The notes beneath the pieces are model-generated. The model ran no database searches, was not told the DNA's origin, and saw only the letters and a list, made by a program, of their open reading frames with translations. The position numbers were made by a program, and so were the translations under genes. From positions 2,666,001 through 2,730,000 of the forward strand of contig NZ_CP020738.1 in NCBI RefSeq assembly GCF_002097715.1: a stretch of 64,000 nt of DNA, given 5' to 3'. The DNA is from Burkholderia ubonensis subsp. mesacidophila. Its GTDB lineage: Bacteria > Pseudomonadota > Gammaproteobacteria > Burkholderiales > Burkholderiaceae. Below are positions 17,484 to 26,889 of the stretch, piece by piece. The stretch's first letter is position 1. Every line of letters begins with the position of its first letter.

Positions 17484-19088
17484 CTAGTGACCGAAGGACG
17501 CCGCCGCGCCCCGCTTCGGCCGGGTGAGCCACATCATCGCGGCGAGCACGAGACACGTCATGCTCGCCATCCAGAACATGTCGCCCGTGGCCATCATGTA
17601 CGCCTGCTGCTGCACGATGCGGTGCAGCGTCGTCAGTTCGCGCGTGCCGTCGATGCCCATCGCGTTGAGCGTGTGCACGAAGCGCTGCGTGTTCGCCGCG
17701 GCCTGCGTGACCGCCTGCGACACGACGTCGTAGTGATAGGTCGCGCGGTTGTCCCACAGCGTCACGCTCATCGCGGTGCCGAACGCGGCCGACAGCGTGC
17801 GCAGGAAGTTCGACAGGCTCGACGCGGCGGCGAGCTTGTCGTCGGGGATGCGCGACAGCGTCGCCGCGGTCAGCGGAATGAAGAAGCACGGCAGCCCGAT
17901 GCCCTGGATCAGCCCCGGCGCGACGATCTGCGCGAACGTCATGTTCAGCGTGAAGTGCGCGTCCCACGCGAGCACGCCGGCGAACACGAGAAAGCCGAAG
18001 GTCGCGAGCGCGCGCGCATCGAAACGGTGCGCGTGCAGCCCGACGAGGATCGAGAACACCAGCGCGAGGATGCCGAGCGGCGCGGTCGCGAGCCCCGCAT
18101 GGAACGCGTTGTAGCCCATCACCGCCTGCAGCCACAGCGGGAACACCACGCCGACCACCGAGAAGCTCATCATCCCGAGCGAGATGATCAGCACGCAGAA
18201 CGAGAACGTGCGGTCGCGGAACAGGCCCAGCTCGACCACCGGATGCGCTTCGCCCGCTTCCCAGATCAGCAGCGAAACGATCGCGAGCCCCGCGACGATC
18301 GCCAGCGTGACGATCAGCGGCGAGCCGAACCAGCCTTCGTCGTGGCCGAGGTCGAGCACCGCCTGCAGCGCGCCGACGCCGATCACGAGCAGCACGATGC
18401 CCGGCACGTCGATCGGGCCGGCCGCGCCGCGCTGCGCGTCGGGCCGCAGCATCGCGGTGCAGACCGCGAACGAGAAGATGCCGATCGGCAGGTTGATCAG
18501 GAAGATCCACGGCCACGAGAAGCTGTCGATGATCCAGCCGCCGACCACCGGCCCGAAGATCGGCGCGAGCAGCACCGTCATCGCCCACAGCGCGAGCGCG
18601 ACCGTGCGCTTCTCGGACGGGAACGCGCGCAGCAGGATCGTCTGCGACAGCGGCACCATCGGCCCGGAGAACAGCCCCTGCAGCGCGCGGCACAGCACCA
18701 GCACGTGCAGGTCGCGCGCGAGGCCGCAGAGCAGCGACGTCAGCGTGAACAGCAGCACCGCGCCGACGAACAGCCGCAGCTCGCCGATGCGGCGCGCGAG
18801 CCAGCCGGTCAGCGGCACCGCGATCGCGGCGGCGACCGAATACGAGCTGATCACCCACGTGCCCTGGCTGTTCGACACGCCGAGACTGCCCGAGATCGCC
18901 GGCACCGCGACGTTGGTCACGGTCGAGTCGAGCACCTCGATGAAGGTCGCGAGCGACAGCGCGAACGTCAGCAGCGCAAGGCGCGCGCCGCGCAGCGGCC
19001 GCACCGCCTGCACCGCCTGCACCGCCTGCGCTTCGTCCGGGGCGGCCGGGGCGGCGCTCGCGTCGCGCAGCGACGATGCGGTGCTCAT
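17484..19088 (-). CDS. DHA2-family MFS exporter of the rhamnolipid operon (EmrB-like)
   Basis: 534 residues with about fourteen hydrophobic segments, the DHA2 layout. Motif A-like GWLARRIGELRLF, the motif C region and the EmrB-type start (FIEVLDSTVTNVAVPAISGSLG) are visible. Residues 20-35 contain a short low-complexity run in which the codons for QAVQAVQAV repeat (a nine-base tandem repeat at about 19006-19032). The start overlaps the rhlB stop by four bases (ATGA). With the downstream adaptor and outer-membrane factor it would form a tripartite exporter. Rhamnolipid export is inferred; multidrug export is the alternative. Confidence 0.9.
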   Translation of the reverse strand: MSTASSLRDASAAPAAPDEAQAVQAVQAVRPLRGARLALLTFALSLATFIEVLDSTVTNVAVPAISGSLGVSNSQGTWVISSYSVAAAIAVPLTGWLARRIGELRLFVGAVLLFTLTSLLCGLARDLHVLVLCRALQGLFSGPMVPLSQTILLRAFPSEKRTVALALWAMTVLLAPIFGPVVGGWIIDSFSWPWIFLINLPIGIFSFAVCTAMLRPDAQRGAAGPIDVPGIVLLVIGVGALQAVLDLGHDEGWFGSPLIVTLAIVAGLAIVSLLIWEAGEAHPVVELGLFRDRTFSFCVLIISLGMMSFSVVGVVFPLWLQAVMGYNAFHAGLATAPLGILALVFSILVGLHAHRFDARALATFGFLVFAGVLAWDAHFTLNMTFAQIVAPGLIQGIGLPCFFIPLTAATLSRIPDDKLAAASSLSNFLRTLSAAFGTAMSVTLWDNRATYHYDVVSQAVTQAAANTQRFVHTLNAMGIDGTRELTTLHRIVQQQAYMMATGDMFWMASMTCLVLAAMMWLTRPKRGAAASFGH

Positions 19089-20371
19089 GCGCCCGCCGCG
19101 GCGACGGCGGCCGGCGCGGACGGCCCGGCCCTGCTGCCCGGCGCGAAGCGCTCGATGAAATCCGCCGCGCGCTCGCAGCCATCCGCCGCGCCGGCGATCC
19201 TCGCCCGCGCGCGGGCGCCCTGCGCCGCGAAGCCGGGATCGTCCAGCACGCGCCGCAGCGCAGCGCCGAGCCGCGCGCCGTCGACCGGACCGTCGAGGCG
19301 CACGCCGCAGCCACTGTCCGCGACACGCTGCGCGTTGTCGAACTGGTCGTGCGCGAACGGCGTCACCACCTGCGCAATGCCGGCCTCGCAAGCGAGCGCC
19401 GCGGTGCCGATGCCGCCGTGGTGCACGAGCGCACGGCAACGCGGCAGCAGCGCGCGCATCGGCACGAAGCGCCGCACGAGCAGGCGGCCGTCGTCCGCCG
19501 GCGCATCGGCGGGTGTCAGCAGGATGCCGCGTGCGCCGGTGGCGCGCAGCGCTTCGCCGACCGCGCGCGCATACGCGGCGTGATCGACGAGCGTCGAGCC
19601 GGCGGTGAACACGACCGGCGGCTCGCCCGCCGCGAGAAACGCGTCGAGTTCGGCGTCTTCCATACGCTCCCCGACGTCGTTGAACAGCGGAAAACCGCTT
19701 TGCAGATGCCGCGCGGGCCAGTCCGGCTGCGGCGGCGCGAACCAGTCGGGAAACAGGCACAGCACGCCGTCGGTCGAGTGCAGCCAGCGGCCGAGCACGC
19801 GCCGCGCGGGCGGCAGCCCGAGGTCCGCGCGCACTGCGTTCAGCGCGCGGCCGCACACGCGGTCGAGCACGAGCCGCTCGATCAGCGTCATCAGCGCCGA
19901 CTTGACCGGCAGCGGCCAGCGCGCGGGGATCGTCAGGCGCGGGTGCGTCGGCGGCACGTGCGCGGACAGCAGCGTCGACGGCGACACCTGCACCGACACA
20001 TACGGCGTGCCGTGCAGCTCCTGCATGAAGCGCGCGGAGAACGCCCACAGCGTGCCGACGAGCACGGTGTCGGCGTCGGCCAACGCGCGCAGCGTGTCGT
20101 AGTGAGGCCGCAACACCGGCGCGATCACCTGCCACAGCGTGCGGAACGACGTGCGCGGGTCCCACAGCGCCGGATTCGCCATCGCCGCGTCGTATTCGGC
20201 GGCGGTGCCGACCGGCACGAACGCGAAGCCGAAGCGGCGCGCGGCCGCCTCGAACGGCGGATGCGTGCAGAACACTATCGCGTGGCCGCGCGCCGCGAGC
20301 GCGCGCGCGACGCCGAGCAGCGGATGCACGTCGCCCGCCGAGCCGATCGCGGTCACGATCACCTTCGCCAT
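19085..20371 (-). CDS. rhlB: Rhamnosyltransferase 1 catalytic subunit, RhlB
   Basis: 428 residues from the ATG at 20371. This is a GT1/UGT-like enzyme. The N-terminal MAKVIVTAIGSAGDVHPLLG is the classic start of the RhlB / sterol-glucosyltransferase group. The donor-binding signature is VHHGGIGTAALACEAGIAQV followed by a DQFDNA segment near residue 365. RhlB joins dTDP-L-rhamnose to the 3-(3-hydroxyalkanoyloxy)alkanoate made by RhlA, forming mono-rhamnolipid at the inner membrane. It overlaps the MFS gene by four bases and lies 17 bases behind the ICMT-like gene, so all are translationally linked. Confidence 0.95.
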   Translation of the reverse strand: MAKVIVTAIGSAGDVHPLLGVARALAARGHAIVFCTHPPFEAAARRFGFAFVPVGTAAEYDAAMANPALWDPRTSFRTLWQVIAPVLRPHYDTLRALADADTVLVGTLWAFSARFMQELHGTPYVSVQVSPSTLLSAHVPPTHPRLTIPARWPLPVKSALMTLIERLVLDRVCGRALNAVRADLGLPPARRVLGRWLHSTDGVLCLFPDWFAPPQPDWPARHLQSGFPLFNDVGERMEDAELDAFLAAGEPPVVFTAGSTLVDHAAYARAVGEALRATGARGILLTPADAPADDGRLLVRRFVPMRALLPRCRALVHHGGIGTAALACEAGIAQVVTPFAHDQFDNAQRVADSGCGVRLDGPVDGARLGAALRRVLDDPGFAAQGARARARIAGAADGCERAADFIERFAPGSRAGPSAPAAVAAAGA

Positions 20372-20388
20372 CGCGCGCCTCGCGGGAG

Positions 20389-20958
20389 TCAGTAGAAGCC
20401 GGGGATCAGCGCCGCGACCTCGCGGCGGTACTGCGCGTAGGCCGCCCCGAAATGGCCGGTCAGCCAGCTCTCCTCGACGCGCACCTTGTAGGCGAGCGAC
20501 GCGAACACGAGCAGCACGCCGAGCGCGCCGCGCCACTCGCCGCCGAGCAGCGCCGCGCCGGCGAGCGCGAGCAGGCAGCCCGTATAGATCGGATGCCGAA
20601 CGAGTGCGTACGGGCCGCTGCGAACGAGCTCGTGGCCGTCCTTCAGCGTGACCGACACGCTCCAGTTCGTGCCGAGATGCCGCCGCGCCCACACCGAGAA
20701 CAGCAGCCCGGCGATCAGCACCGCGAGACCGGCCGCGGCCTGCAGGCCGAAGCGCTGCCAGTCGGGCGTGAACGCCTGCCACGTCGGGTCGGGCAGGATG
20801 ATCAGCGCGCCGCCGACGATCAGCGGAATCGACTGCAGCGTGCGCGAGCGCGACGCCTCCTTGCGCACGGTCGCCTTCACCGCCTGCGACGTGGCGATCC
20901 AGTATGCGAGCCACGCGGCCCACGGAACGACGATGGCGATGCTCTGAACGATATTCAC
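20389..20958 (-). CDS. Isoprenylcysteine carboxyl methyltransferase (ICMT)-family membrane protein inside the rhl operon
   Basis: 189 residues from a GTG at 20958, supported by a purine-rich GAGGCAGG upstream. Four to five hydrophobic segments are visible. The C-terminal catalytic region has the ICMT/phospholipid-methyltransferase pattern: LVRSGPYALVRHPIYTG, then EESWLTGHFGAAYAQYRREV and a final IPGFY. Such enzymes use S-adenosylmethionine at the membrane to methylate a carboxylate or other polar group of a lipid-like substrate. It lies 47 bases behind rhlA and 17 before rhlB, so it should be made with the rhamnolipid enzymes. Methylation of the free carboxylate of the rhamnolipid or its precursor is an attractive inference, not shown by sequence. 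Confidence 0.85.
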   Translation of the reverse strand: MNIVQSIAIVVPWAAWLAYWIATSQAVKATVRKEASRSRTLQSIPLIVGGALIILPDPTWQAFTPDWQRFGLQAAAGLAVLIAGLLFSVWARRHLGTNWSVSVTLKDGHELVRSGPYALVRHPIYTGCLLALAGAALLGGEWRGALGVLLVFASLAYKVRVEESWLTGHFGAAYAQYRREVAALIPGFY

Positions 20959-21005
20959 GGCTGGCCTGCCTCGTGTGGAGTGGAAAGACGGATGGCTGCG
21001 CGGCG

Positions 21006-21908
21006 TCACGACGACAGCACGGGCCACGGCGCGCCCACGCATGCCTGCGACACGTCGGGCGACTCGCCGGCCGCGACCTGCGCGCCGCCGCAGAGGAAGC
21101 CGAGCAGTTCCGCGCGCGTGCTCTCGCGCTGCGCGCGGCCTTCGATGTCGAGGAAATGCCCGGCGGCCGGAATCGTCGCGAACTGCGCGCGCGGCACGTG
21201 CGCGGCGAGCCTGCGGACTTCGGCCGGCGTCGTGTATTCGTCGAGCGCGCCGTTGACGAACTTCAGCTCGCAGCGGATGTTCGAGAACTCGCTCAGGTAG
21301 CGCTCCGGCTGCAGCGACAGGATCTGGTCGACGTGGAACGCGACCTGGTCCTGCTCGTCGCGCGGCAGCCGCGTCAGGTAGCGGTAGTTGTACAGCTTCA
21401 TGATGCGCGGCAGGTAGCGGCCCACGGTGTCGTTGAGCAGCTGCGCGGCCTTCAGGTTCTCGCCGGCGGCGATGTGGTCGCGCGCGCGGGTCACGTAGTC
21501 GACCATCGCGTCGTTGAGGAACGGCGAGAACGAGCAGATCACCGCGCGCCGCACGCTCGGGCAGCCGCGCGCGAGCGCGAACAACGACGCGACGCCGCCC
21601 CACGACACCGACACGAGGAACGTGGGCGCGAAGCGCTCGACGAGGTGCTGCAGGATCTCGACCTCGTCGTCCTTCGTCAGCACGAAGCAGCCCGGATTGT
21701 GCTGGCGCGACTGCCCCGCATACGGCAGGTCGAAGCAGACCGTGTTCATCCGCTCGCCGAGGTACTGGACGGTCTGCCCGAACGACGCCGTGGTCGCGAG
21801 CGCGCCGTTGACGAGAATGGCCGTGTCGAAAGCCGGATCGAATATCTGGCGTTCGACGTAAACCCTCAGACCATTGGGCAGCGGGACCACGTGTTTTTCC
21901 GTCGGCAT
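21006..21908 (-). CDS. rhlA: 3-(3-hydroxyalkanoyloxy)alkanoate synthase RhlA
   Basis: 300 residues, an alpha/beta-hydrolase-fold protein with the typical RhlA start (KHVVPLPNGLRVYVERQIFD) and nucleophile elbow FLVSVSWGGVASLFAL. It couples two 3-hydroxyacyl chains from ACP or CoA to make the lipid part of rhamnolipids. The ATG at 21908 has GGGAG upstream. It is the first gene of the seven-gene minus-strand operon, and the promoter must lie in the 727-base A+T-rich intergenic region before it. Confidence 0.95.
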   Translation of the reverse strand: MPTEKHVVPLPNGLRVYVERQIFDPAFDTAILVNGALATTASFGQTVQYLGERMNTVCFDLPYAGQSRQHNPGCFVLTKDDEVEILQHLVERFAPTFLVSVSWGGVASLFALARGCPSVRRAVICSFSPFLNDAMVDYVTRARDHIAAGENLKAAQLLNDTVGRYLPRIMKLYNYRYLTRLPRDEQDQVAFHVDQILSLQPERYLSEFSNIRCELKFVNGALDEYTTPAEVRRLAAHVPRAQFATIPAAGHFLDIEGRAQRESTRAELLGFLCGGAQVAAGESPDVSQACVGAPWPVLSS

Positions 21909-22635
21909 CGTCGTTCTCCCGGTGGATTCGGCGTCTCGGCATCGTTGCTTGCTGCGGGCGCACAGGTGCGCGATGGCGCGCGCCGGCCCCCCCGGCGCGA
22001 TCCTCGAGCGCGCCGTCGCCGACGCACTGCGTCAGGTTCGGCTGCGTCGATTGATTCTCGTCAATGCGGCGAAATATTAATACGCGTCAAATTGATTACT
22101 CAAGCCGCACCAAATATCCCCTCTACTCAAGTAGGAAATACATCGAATTCGAATTTTTCCCGCATTTTTTATGGTATGCGGAAAGGCACGGCGCCGCCAG
22201 AAATCGTTTTCATTGCGAGGCTGCCCGGCCATCAAAATCGCTCAATACATATTAATATTCAATAAGTTACAACGTTTCAAACGCATTTCTGAATCGCACC
22301 TCGCCAGCACCCTGCCCATTCGAATGTTTCTTCGCTTTCCGGAGCGCCACTAAAATCGTCAGCGTCAACATTCTTTCATTGAGGATGGATTCGCAAATAT
22401 TCGTGCCATTCGTCAACCATCTCGTTCAATTTGAAATCTGTTTTAAACAAACTTTGCTTTATTTAGCAGTCTTGCGATTGTGTTTTCCGCAACCGTACAT
22501 CGTTTGCGCCGCATCGGTCACCCCCTCCCCTCACGCTGGGCTTCCGACCCCCGTTTTTTATTGATTGAACGTTCAATAAAAAACCGCTAAGCTCTCGGCT
22601 TCCATTCATCCGCCGTCCGTGCACAGGGAGTCGCG
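21909..22635. promoter_or_regulatory. A+T-rich divergent control region between rhlA and betI
   Basis: This 727-base region holds no supported gene. From about 22060 to 22580 it is strikingly A+T-rich compared with the coding DNA on both sides. It must carry the rhlA promoter and the betI promoter. Visible structures are a ten-base palindrome TCGAATTCGA at 22143-22152, an inverted repeat CCGCAT-N10-ATGCGG at 22160-22181, and the betI operator palindrome described separately. The inverted repeat is a candidate operator for rhl control, but I see no good match to a CepR/lux box by eye. Confidence 0.55.
22564..22577. promoter_or_regulatory. BetI operator palindrome
   Basis: A perfect 14-base palindrome, ATTGAACGTTCAAT, lies 58 bases before the betI start and is embedded in an A+T-rich segment. 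It resembles BetI operators known from choline-responsive bet promoters. BetI would bind here and release on choline, giving autoregulation of betIBA. Confidence 0.75.
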
Positions 22636-23220
22636 ATGCCGAAAGTGGGAATGCGGGAAGTCCGCCGCGCGCAGTTGATCGATGCGACGCTGCGCTCGAT
22701 CGACGAGGCGGGCCTGCCCGGCACGACGCTCGCGTCGGTCGCGCAGCGCGCGAACATCTCGACCGGCATCGTCAGCCACTACTTCGGCGACAAGGACGGC
22801 CTGCTCGAAGCGACGATGCGGCACGTGCTGCGCGACCTGTGGTCGGCCACCACGCGCCGCCGCGTCGCCGCGCGCAAGGACCCGCGCGCCCGGCTGCGCG
22901 CGATCGTCGCCGCGAATTTCGACGACACGCAGATCAGCGCGCCCGTGATGAAGACGTGGCTCGCGTTCTGGTCGCAGAGCATGCACGAGCCGACGCTCAA
23001 GCGCCTGCAGCACGTCAACACGCGGCGCCTCTACTCGAACCTGTGCGCGGAATTCGCGAAAGCGCTGCCGCACGTGAAGGCGCGGGAAGCCGCCAGCGGC
23101 CTCGCCGCGCTGATCGACGGCTTGTGGCTGCGCGGAGCGCTCGCCGGCGGCCCGTTCGACACCCGGGCGGCGCTGAAGCTCGCCCACGACTACATCGATC
23201 TGCTGCTCGCGTCGGCGTGA
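22636..23220 (+). CDS. betI: TetR-family choline-responsive repressor BetI
   Basis: 194 residues, the normal length. The N-terminal helix-turn-helix (about residues 9-55) reads [18 protein letters not shown] then [20 protein letters not shown], which is the BetI recognition helix. The C-terminal domain carries the BetI signature [21 protein letters not shown]. It represses the bet genes in the absence of choline. It starts a three-gene operon with betB (34 bases downstream) and betA. Confidence 0.95.
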   Translation: MPKVGMREVRRAQLIDATLRSIDEAGLPGTTLASVAQRANISTGIVSHYFGDKDGLLEATMRHVLRDLWSATTRRRVAARKDPRARLRAIVAANFDDTQISAPVMKTWLAFWSQSMHEPTLKRLQHVNTRRLYSNLCAEFAKALPHVKAREAASGLAALIDGLWLRGALAGGPFDTRAALKLAHDYIDLLLASA

Positions 23221-23254
23221 CGCGTCGCACGGTCGCCCCACCAAGGAGATCCTC

Positions 23255-24736
23255 ATGTCCGTAATCGGTTTACCGCGCGGTTTGCAGCGCCTCTACATCG
23301 GCGGCGGCTACGTCGACGCCACCAGCGGCAAGACTTTCGACACCTTCGATCCGGCCACCGGCGAACTGCTCGCGCAGGTGCAGCAGGCGAGCGCCGCCGA
23401 CGTCGACCGCGCGGTCGCGTCCGCACGCGAAGGCCAGCGCGAATGGGCGGCGATGACCGCGATGCAGCGCTCGCGCATCCTGCGCCGCGCGGTCGAGCTG
23501 CTGCGCGAGCGCAACGACGAACTCGCCGCGCTCGAGACGCGCGACACCGGCAAGCCGATCGCCGAGACGCTCGCGGTCGACATCGTCACCGGGGCGGACG
23601 TGATCGAGTACTACGCGGGCCTCGCGACCGCGATCGAAGGGCTGCAGGTGCCGCTGCGCGCCGAGTCGTTCGTCTATACGCGCCGCGAGCCGCTCGGCGT
23701 GTGCGCGGGCATCGGCGCGTGGAACTACCCGATCCAGATCGCGTGCTGGAAGACCGCCCCCGCGCTCGCGGCCGGCAACGCGATGGTGTTCAAGCCGAGC
23801 GAGGTCACGCCGCTGACGGCGCTGAAGCTCGCGGAGATCTACACGGAAGCCGGCGTGCCGGCCGGCGTGTTCAACGTCGTGCAGGGCGACGGCTCGGTCG
23901 GCGCGCTGCTCACCGGCCATCCGGACATCGCGAAGGTGTCGTTCACCGGCGGCGTCGAGACCGGCAAGAAGGTGATGTCGCTCGCCGGCGCATCGTCGCT
24001 GAAGGAAGTGACGATGGAGCTCGGCGGCAAGTCGCCGCTGATCGTGTTCGACGACGCCGATCTCGACCGCGCCGCCGACATCGCGGTGACCGCCAACTTC
24101 TTCAGCTCGGGCCAGGTCTGCACGAACGGCACGCGCGTATTCGTGCACCGCTCGATCAAGGATGCATTCACCGCGCGCGTGCTCGAACGCGTGAAACGCA
24201 TCCGCGTCGGCAAGCCGACCGATGCCGACACCAACTTCGGCCCGCTCGTGTCCGCCGCGCAGCTCGACAAGGTGCTCGGCTTCATCGACAGCGGCAAGGC
24301 CGAGGGCGCGAAGCTGCTCGCGGGCGGCGCGCGCCTGACCGACGGCCACTTCGCGAACGGCCAGTACGTCGCGCCGACCGTGTTCGGCGACTGCCGCGAC
24401 GACATGAAGATCGTCCGCGAGGAAATCTTCGGGCCGGTGATGAGCATCCTCGAATTCGAATCGGAGGACGAAGTGATCGCCCGCGCGAACGACACGCACT
24501 ACGGGCTCGCGGCCGGCGTCGTCACCGAGAACCTGTCGCGCGCGCACCGCACGATCCACCGCCTCGAAGCCGGCATCTGCTGGATCAACACGTGGGGCGA
24601 GTCGCCGGCCGAAATGCCGGTTGGCGGTTACAAGCAATCCGGTGTCGGACGGGAGAACGGCATCACGACGCTCGAGCACTACACTCGAATCAAGTCGGTG
24701 CAGGTCGAGCTCGGCCGCTACAACCCGGTGTTTTAA
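23255..24736 (+). CDS. betB: Betaine aldehyde dehydrogenase
   Basis: 493 residues with AAGGAGAT as ribosome-binding site. It belongs to the aldehyde dehydrogenase superfamily. The glutamate motif [13 protein letters not shown] and the nucleophilic cysteine in [15 protein letters not shown] (Cys289) are both present, and the NAD-binding [15 protein letters not shown] segment is typical of BetB. The enzyme oxidises betaine aldehyde to glycine betaine in the cytoplasm. It is the middle gene of betIBA. Confidence 0.96.
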   Translation: MSVIGLPRGLQRLYIGGGYVDATSGKTFDTFDPATGELLAQVQQASAADVDRAVASAREGQREWAAMTAMQRSRILRRAVELLRERNDELAALETRDTGKPIAETLAVDIVTGADVIEYYAGLATAIEGLQVPLRAESFVYTRREPLGVCAGIGAWNYPIQIACWKTAPALAAGNAMVFKPSEVTPLTALKLAEIYTEAGVPAGVFNVVQGDGSVGALLTGHPDIAKVSFTGGVETGKKVMSLAGASSLKEVTMELGGKSPLIVFDDADLDRAADIAVTANFFSSGQVCTNGTRVFVHRSIKDAFTARVLERVKRIRVGKPTDADTNFGPLVSAAQLDKVLGFIDSGKAEGAKLLAGGARLTDGHFANGQYVAPTVFGDCRDDMKIVREEIFGPVMSILEFESEDEVIARANDTHYGLAAGVVTENLSRAHRTIHRLEAGICWINTWGESPAEMPVGGYKQSGVGRENGITTLEHYTRIKSVQVELGRYNPVF

Positions 24737-24761
24737 GTTTCAGGAAAGGAGATTGACCGTC

Positions 24762-26462
24762 ATGACGACGCGCGAATACGACTACATCATCTGCGGCGCA
24801 GGCTCCGCGGGCAACGTGCTCGCGACGCGCCTGACGGAAGATCCGGACGTCACGGTGCTGCTGCTCGAAGCCGGTGGTCCCGACTACCGCTTCGACTTCC
24901 GCACGCAGATGCCGGCGGCGCTCGCCTATCCGCTGCAGGGGCGCCGCTACAACTGGGCGTACGAGACCGACCCCGAGCCGCACATGGACAACCGCCGGAT
25001 GGAATGCGGGCGCGGCAAGGGGCTCGGCGGCTCGTCGCTGATCAACGGGATGTGCTACATCCGCGGCAACGCGCTCGACTACGACAACTGGTCGACGCAC
25101 AAGGGCCTCGAGAACTGGACGTATCTCGACTGCCTGCCGTACTTCAAGAAGGCGGAGACCCGCGACGTCGGCCCGAACGACTATCACGGCGGCGACGGTC
25201 CCGTGTCGGTCACGACCAGCAAGCCGGGCGTGAACCCGCTGTTCGAGGCGATGGTCGAGGCCGGCGTGCAGGCCGGCTATCCGCGCACCGACGACCTGAA
25301 CGGCTACCAGCAGGAAGGCTTCGGCCCGATGGACCGCACCGTGACGCCGCGCGGCCGCCGCGCGAGCACCGCGCGCGGCTACCTCGACCAGGCCCGCGCG
25401 CGGCCGAACCTCGAGATCGTCACCCACGCGCTCGCCGACCGGATCCTGTTCGACGGCAAGCGCGCGTCAGGCGTCACCTACCTGCGCGGCAGCGAGCGCG
25501 CGACCGCGCATGCGCGCCGCGAAGTGCTCGTGTGCAGCGGCGCGATCGCGTCGCCTCAACTGCTGCAACGCTCTGGCGTCGGCCCCGGCGCGTGGCTGAA
25601 GGAACTGGACATCCCCGTCGTGCTCGACCTGCCCGGCGTCGGCCAGAACCTGCAGGACCACCTGGAGATGTACATCCAGTACGCGTGCAAGGAGCCCGTG
25701 TCGCTGTACCCGGCGCTCAAGTGGTGGAACCAGCCGAAGATCGGCCTCGAATGGATGCTGAACGGCACCGGCCTCGGCGCGAGCAACCACTTCGAAGCGG
25801 GCGGCTTCATCCGCACGCGCGACGACGACCTGTGGCCGAACATCCAGTATCACTTCCTGCCGGTTGCGATCAATTACAACGGCTCGAACGCGATCGAGAT
25901 GCACGGCTTCCAGGCGCACGTCGGCTCGATGCGCTCGCCGAGCCGCGGCCGCGTGAAGCTGCGCTCGCGCGATCCGAACCAGCATCCGAGCATTCTGTTC
26001 AACTACATGGCCGAAGCGCTCGACTGGCGCGAGTTCCGCGACGCGATCCGCGCGACGCGCGAGATCATGCGGCAGCCGGCGCTCGATCGCTTCCGCGGCC
26101 ACGAGCTGCATCCCGGCGCGGATCTGAAGAGCGACAAGGACCTCGACACGTTCGTGCGTGCGCGCGCGGAAACGGCGTTCCATCCGTCATGCTCGTGCAA
26201 GATGGGTTACGACGACATGGCGGTGGTCGACAGCGAAGGCCGCGTGCACGGGCTCGAAGGGCTGCGCGTGGTCGACGCGTCGATCATGCCGATCATCACG
26301 ACCGGCAACCTGAACGCGCCGACGATCATGATCGCCGAGAAGATCGCCGACAGGATTCGCGGCAGGCAGGCGCTAGCGCGTGCGGATGTACCTTATTTCG
26401 TTGCGAATGGTGCGCCGGCGCGGAATGTCGCGAAGGTGGCGAGGGCGCCGGAGAGGGTTTGA
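24762..26462 (+). CDS. betA: Choline dehydrogenase
   Basis: 566 residues from the ATG at 24762, which has AAGGAG upstream; the open frame extends back to 24621 inside betB but that is not coding. It is a GMC-family flavoprotein with the FAD motif [17 protein letters not shown] at the N-terminus, [15 protein letters not shown] near residue 85 and the active-site histidine region [10 protein letters not shown] near residue 474. It oxidises choline to betaine aldehyde at the membrane and can carry out the second step as well. It is the last gene of the betIBA operon. Confidence 0.96.
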   Translation: MTTREYDYIICGAGSAGNVLATRLTEDPDVTVLLLEAGGPDYRFDFRTQMPAALAYPLQGRRYNWAYETDPEPHMDNRRMECGRGKGLGGSSLINGMCYIRGNALDYDNWSTHKGLENWTYLDCLPYFKKAETRDVGPNDYHGGDGPVSVTTSKPGVNPLFEAMVEAGVQAGYPRTDDLNGYQQEGFGPMDRTVTPRGRRASTARGYLDQARARPNLEIVTHALADRILFDGKRASGVTYLRGSERATAHARREVLVCSGAIASPQLLQRSGVGPGAWLKELDIPVVLDLPGVGQNLQDHLEMYIQYACKEPVSLYPALKWWNQPKIGLEWMLNGTGLGASNHFEAGGFIRTRDDDLWPNIQYHFLPVAINYNGSNAIEMHGFQAHVGSMRSPSRGRVKLRSRDPNQHPSILFNYMAEALDWREFRDAIRATREIMRQPALDRFRGHELHPGADLKSDKDLDTFVRARAETAFHPSCSCKMGYDDMAVVDSEGRVHGLEGLRVVDASIMPIITTGNLNAPTIMIAEKIADRIRGRQALARADVPYFVANGAPARNVAKVARAPERV

Positions 26463-26489
26463 CGGAGTCGTGACGCCCGAAAAAGGCAA

Positions 26490-26527
26490 GGCCGGGATTC
26501 GTATATAAAGTCTGCGATATCCCGGCC
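26490..26527. terminator. Inverted repeat between betA and the PAAR gene (possible terminator)
   Basis: A nine-base-pair stem, GGCCGGGAT pairing with ATCCCGGCC, encloses a 20-base A+T-rich loop. It lies 27 bases past betA, between convergent transcription units. There is no T run, so termination is likely but unproven. Confidence 0.45.
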
Positions 26528-26598
26528 TGCGCTCTTGGTAACGCGCCGCTTCCTGGCTGAACGCACGCTCGATTGGCTCCGAAATCCGCCGAAGGGAT

Positions 26599-26886
26599 CT
26601 ATGTCCAGGCAGCCATATCATCCTGCGAAGCCAGCACGTGTGGTCTGGGATCGCATTGGCAGTGGCAGAGGTCCCCATGCAGCGCGGGTTCCCGGTTCAG
26701 CATGCGGTCCTCGGGGCGATCCCCGCTCGGTGCGATGAAGCCTGTCGTGTTACACGCCGGACATGAGACCCGCGCGTACAGATAGCTGAAACTGCGGCCC
26801 ATTGCATTCATGTCGGGATCGCCGTCGAGCACCAGACCACCGCTCGTGGTCCGGTCGAACTGCATGACGTATGCTCGTCGTGTCAT
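26599..26886 (-). CDS. PAAR-domain type VI secretion tip protein
   Basis: 95 residues. The protein matches small PAAR proteins found beside vgrG genes: RAYVMQFDRTTSGGLVLDGD, then VSCPACNTTGFIAPSG and LHGDLCHCQCDP, ending LASQDDM. The Cys and His residues would bind the zinc ion at the tip of the spike. It should cap the VgrG trimer. It starts three bases after the stop of the upstream 478-residue protein and is the last gene of the vgrG cassette. No toxic extension is fused to it. Confidence 0.85.
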   Translation of the reverse strand: MTRRAYVMQFDRTTSGGLVLDGDPDMNAMGRSFSYLYARVSCPACNTTGFIAPSGDRPEDRMLNREPALHGDLCHCQCDPRPHVLASQDDMAAWT

Positions 26887-26889
26887 GGC

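Noticed and set aside
16785..19583. A 932-codon plus-strand open frame opposite rhlC, the MFS gene and rhlB
   Set aside because: Antisense to three well-supported genes; extremely Arg/Glu/His-rich, typical of wrong-frame translation.
22160..22181. A lux box for quorum-sensing control of rhlA
   Set aside because: The inverted repeat CCGCAT-N10-ATGCGG does not resemble the CTGT...ACAG pattern of CepR-type boxes.
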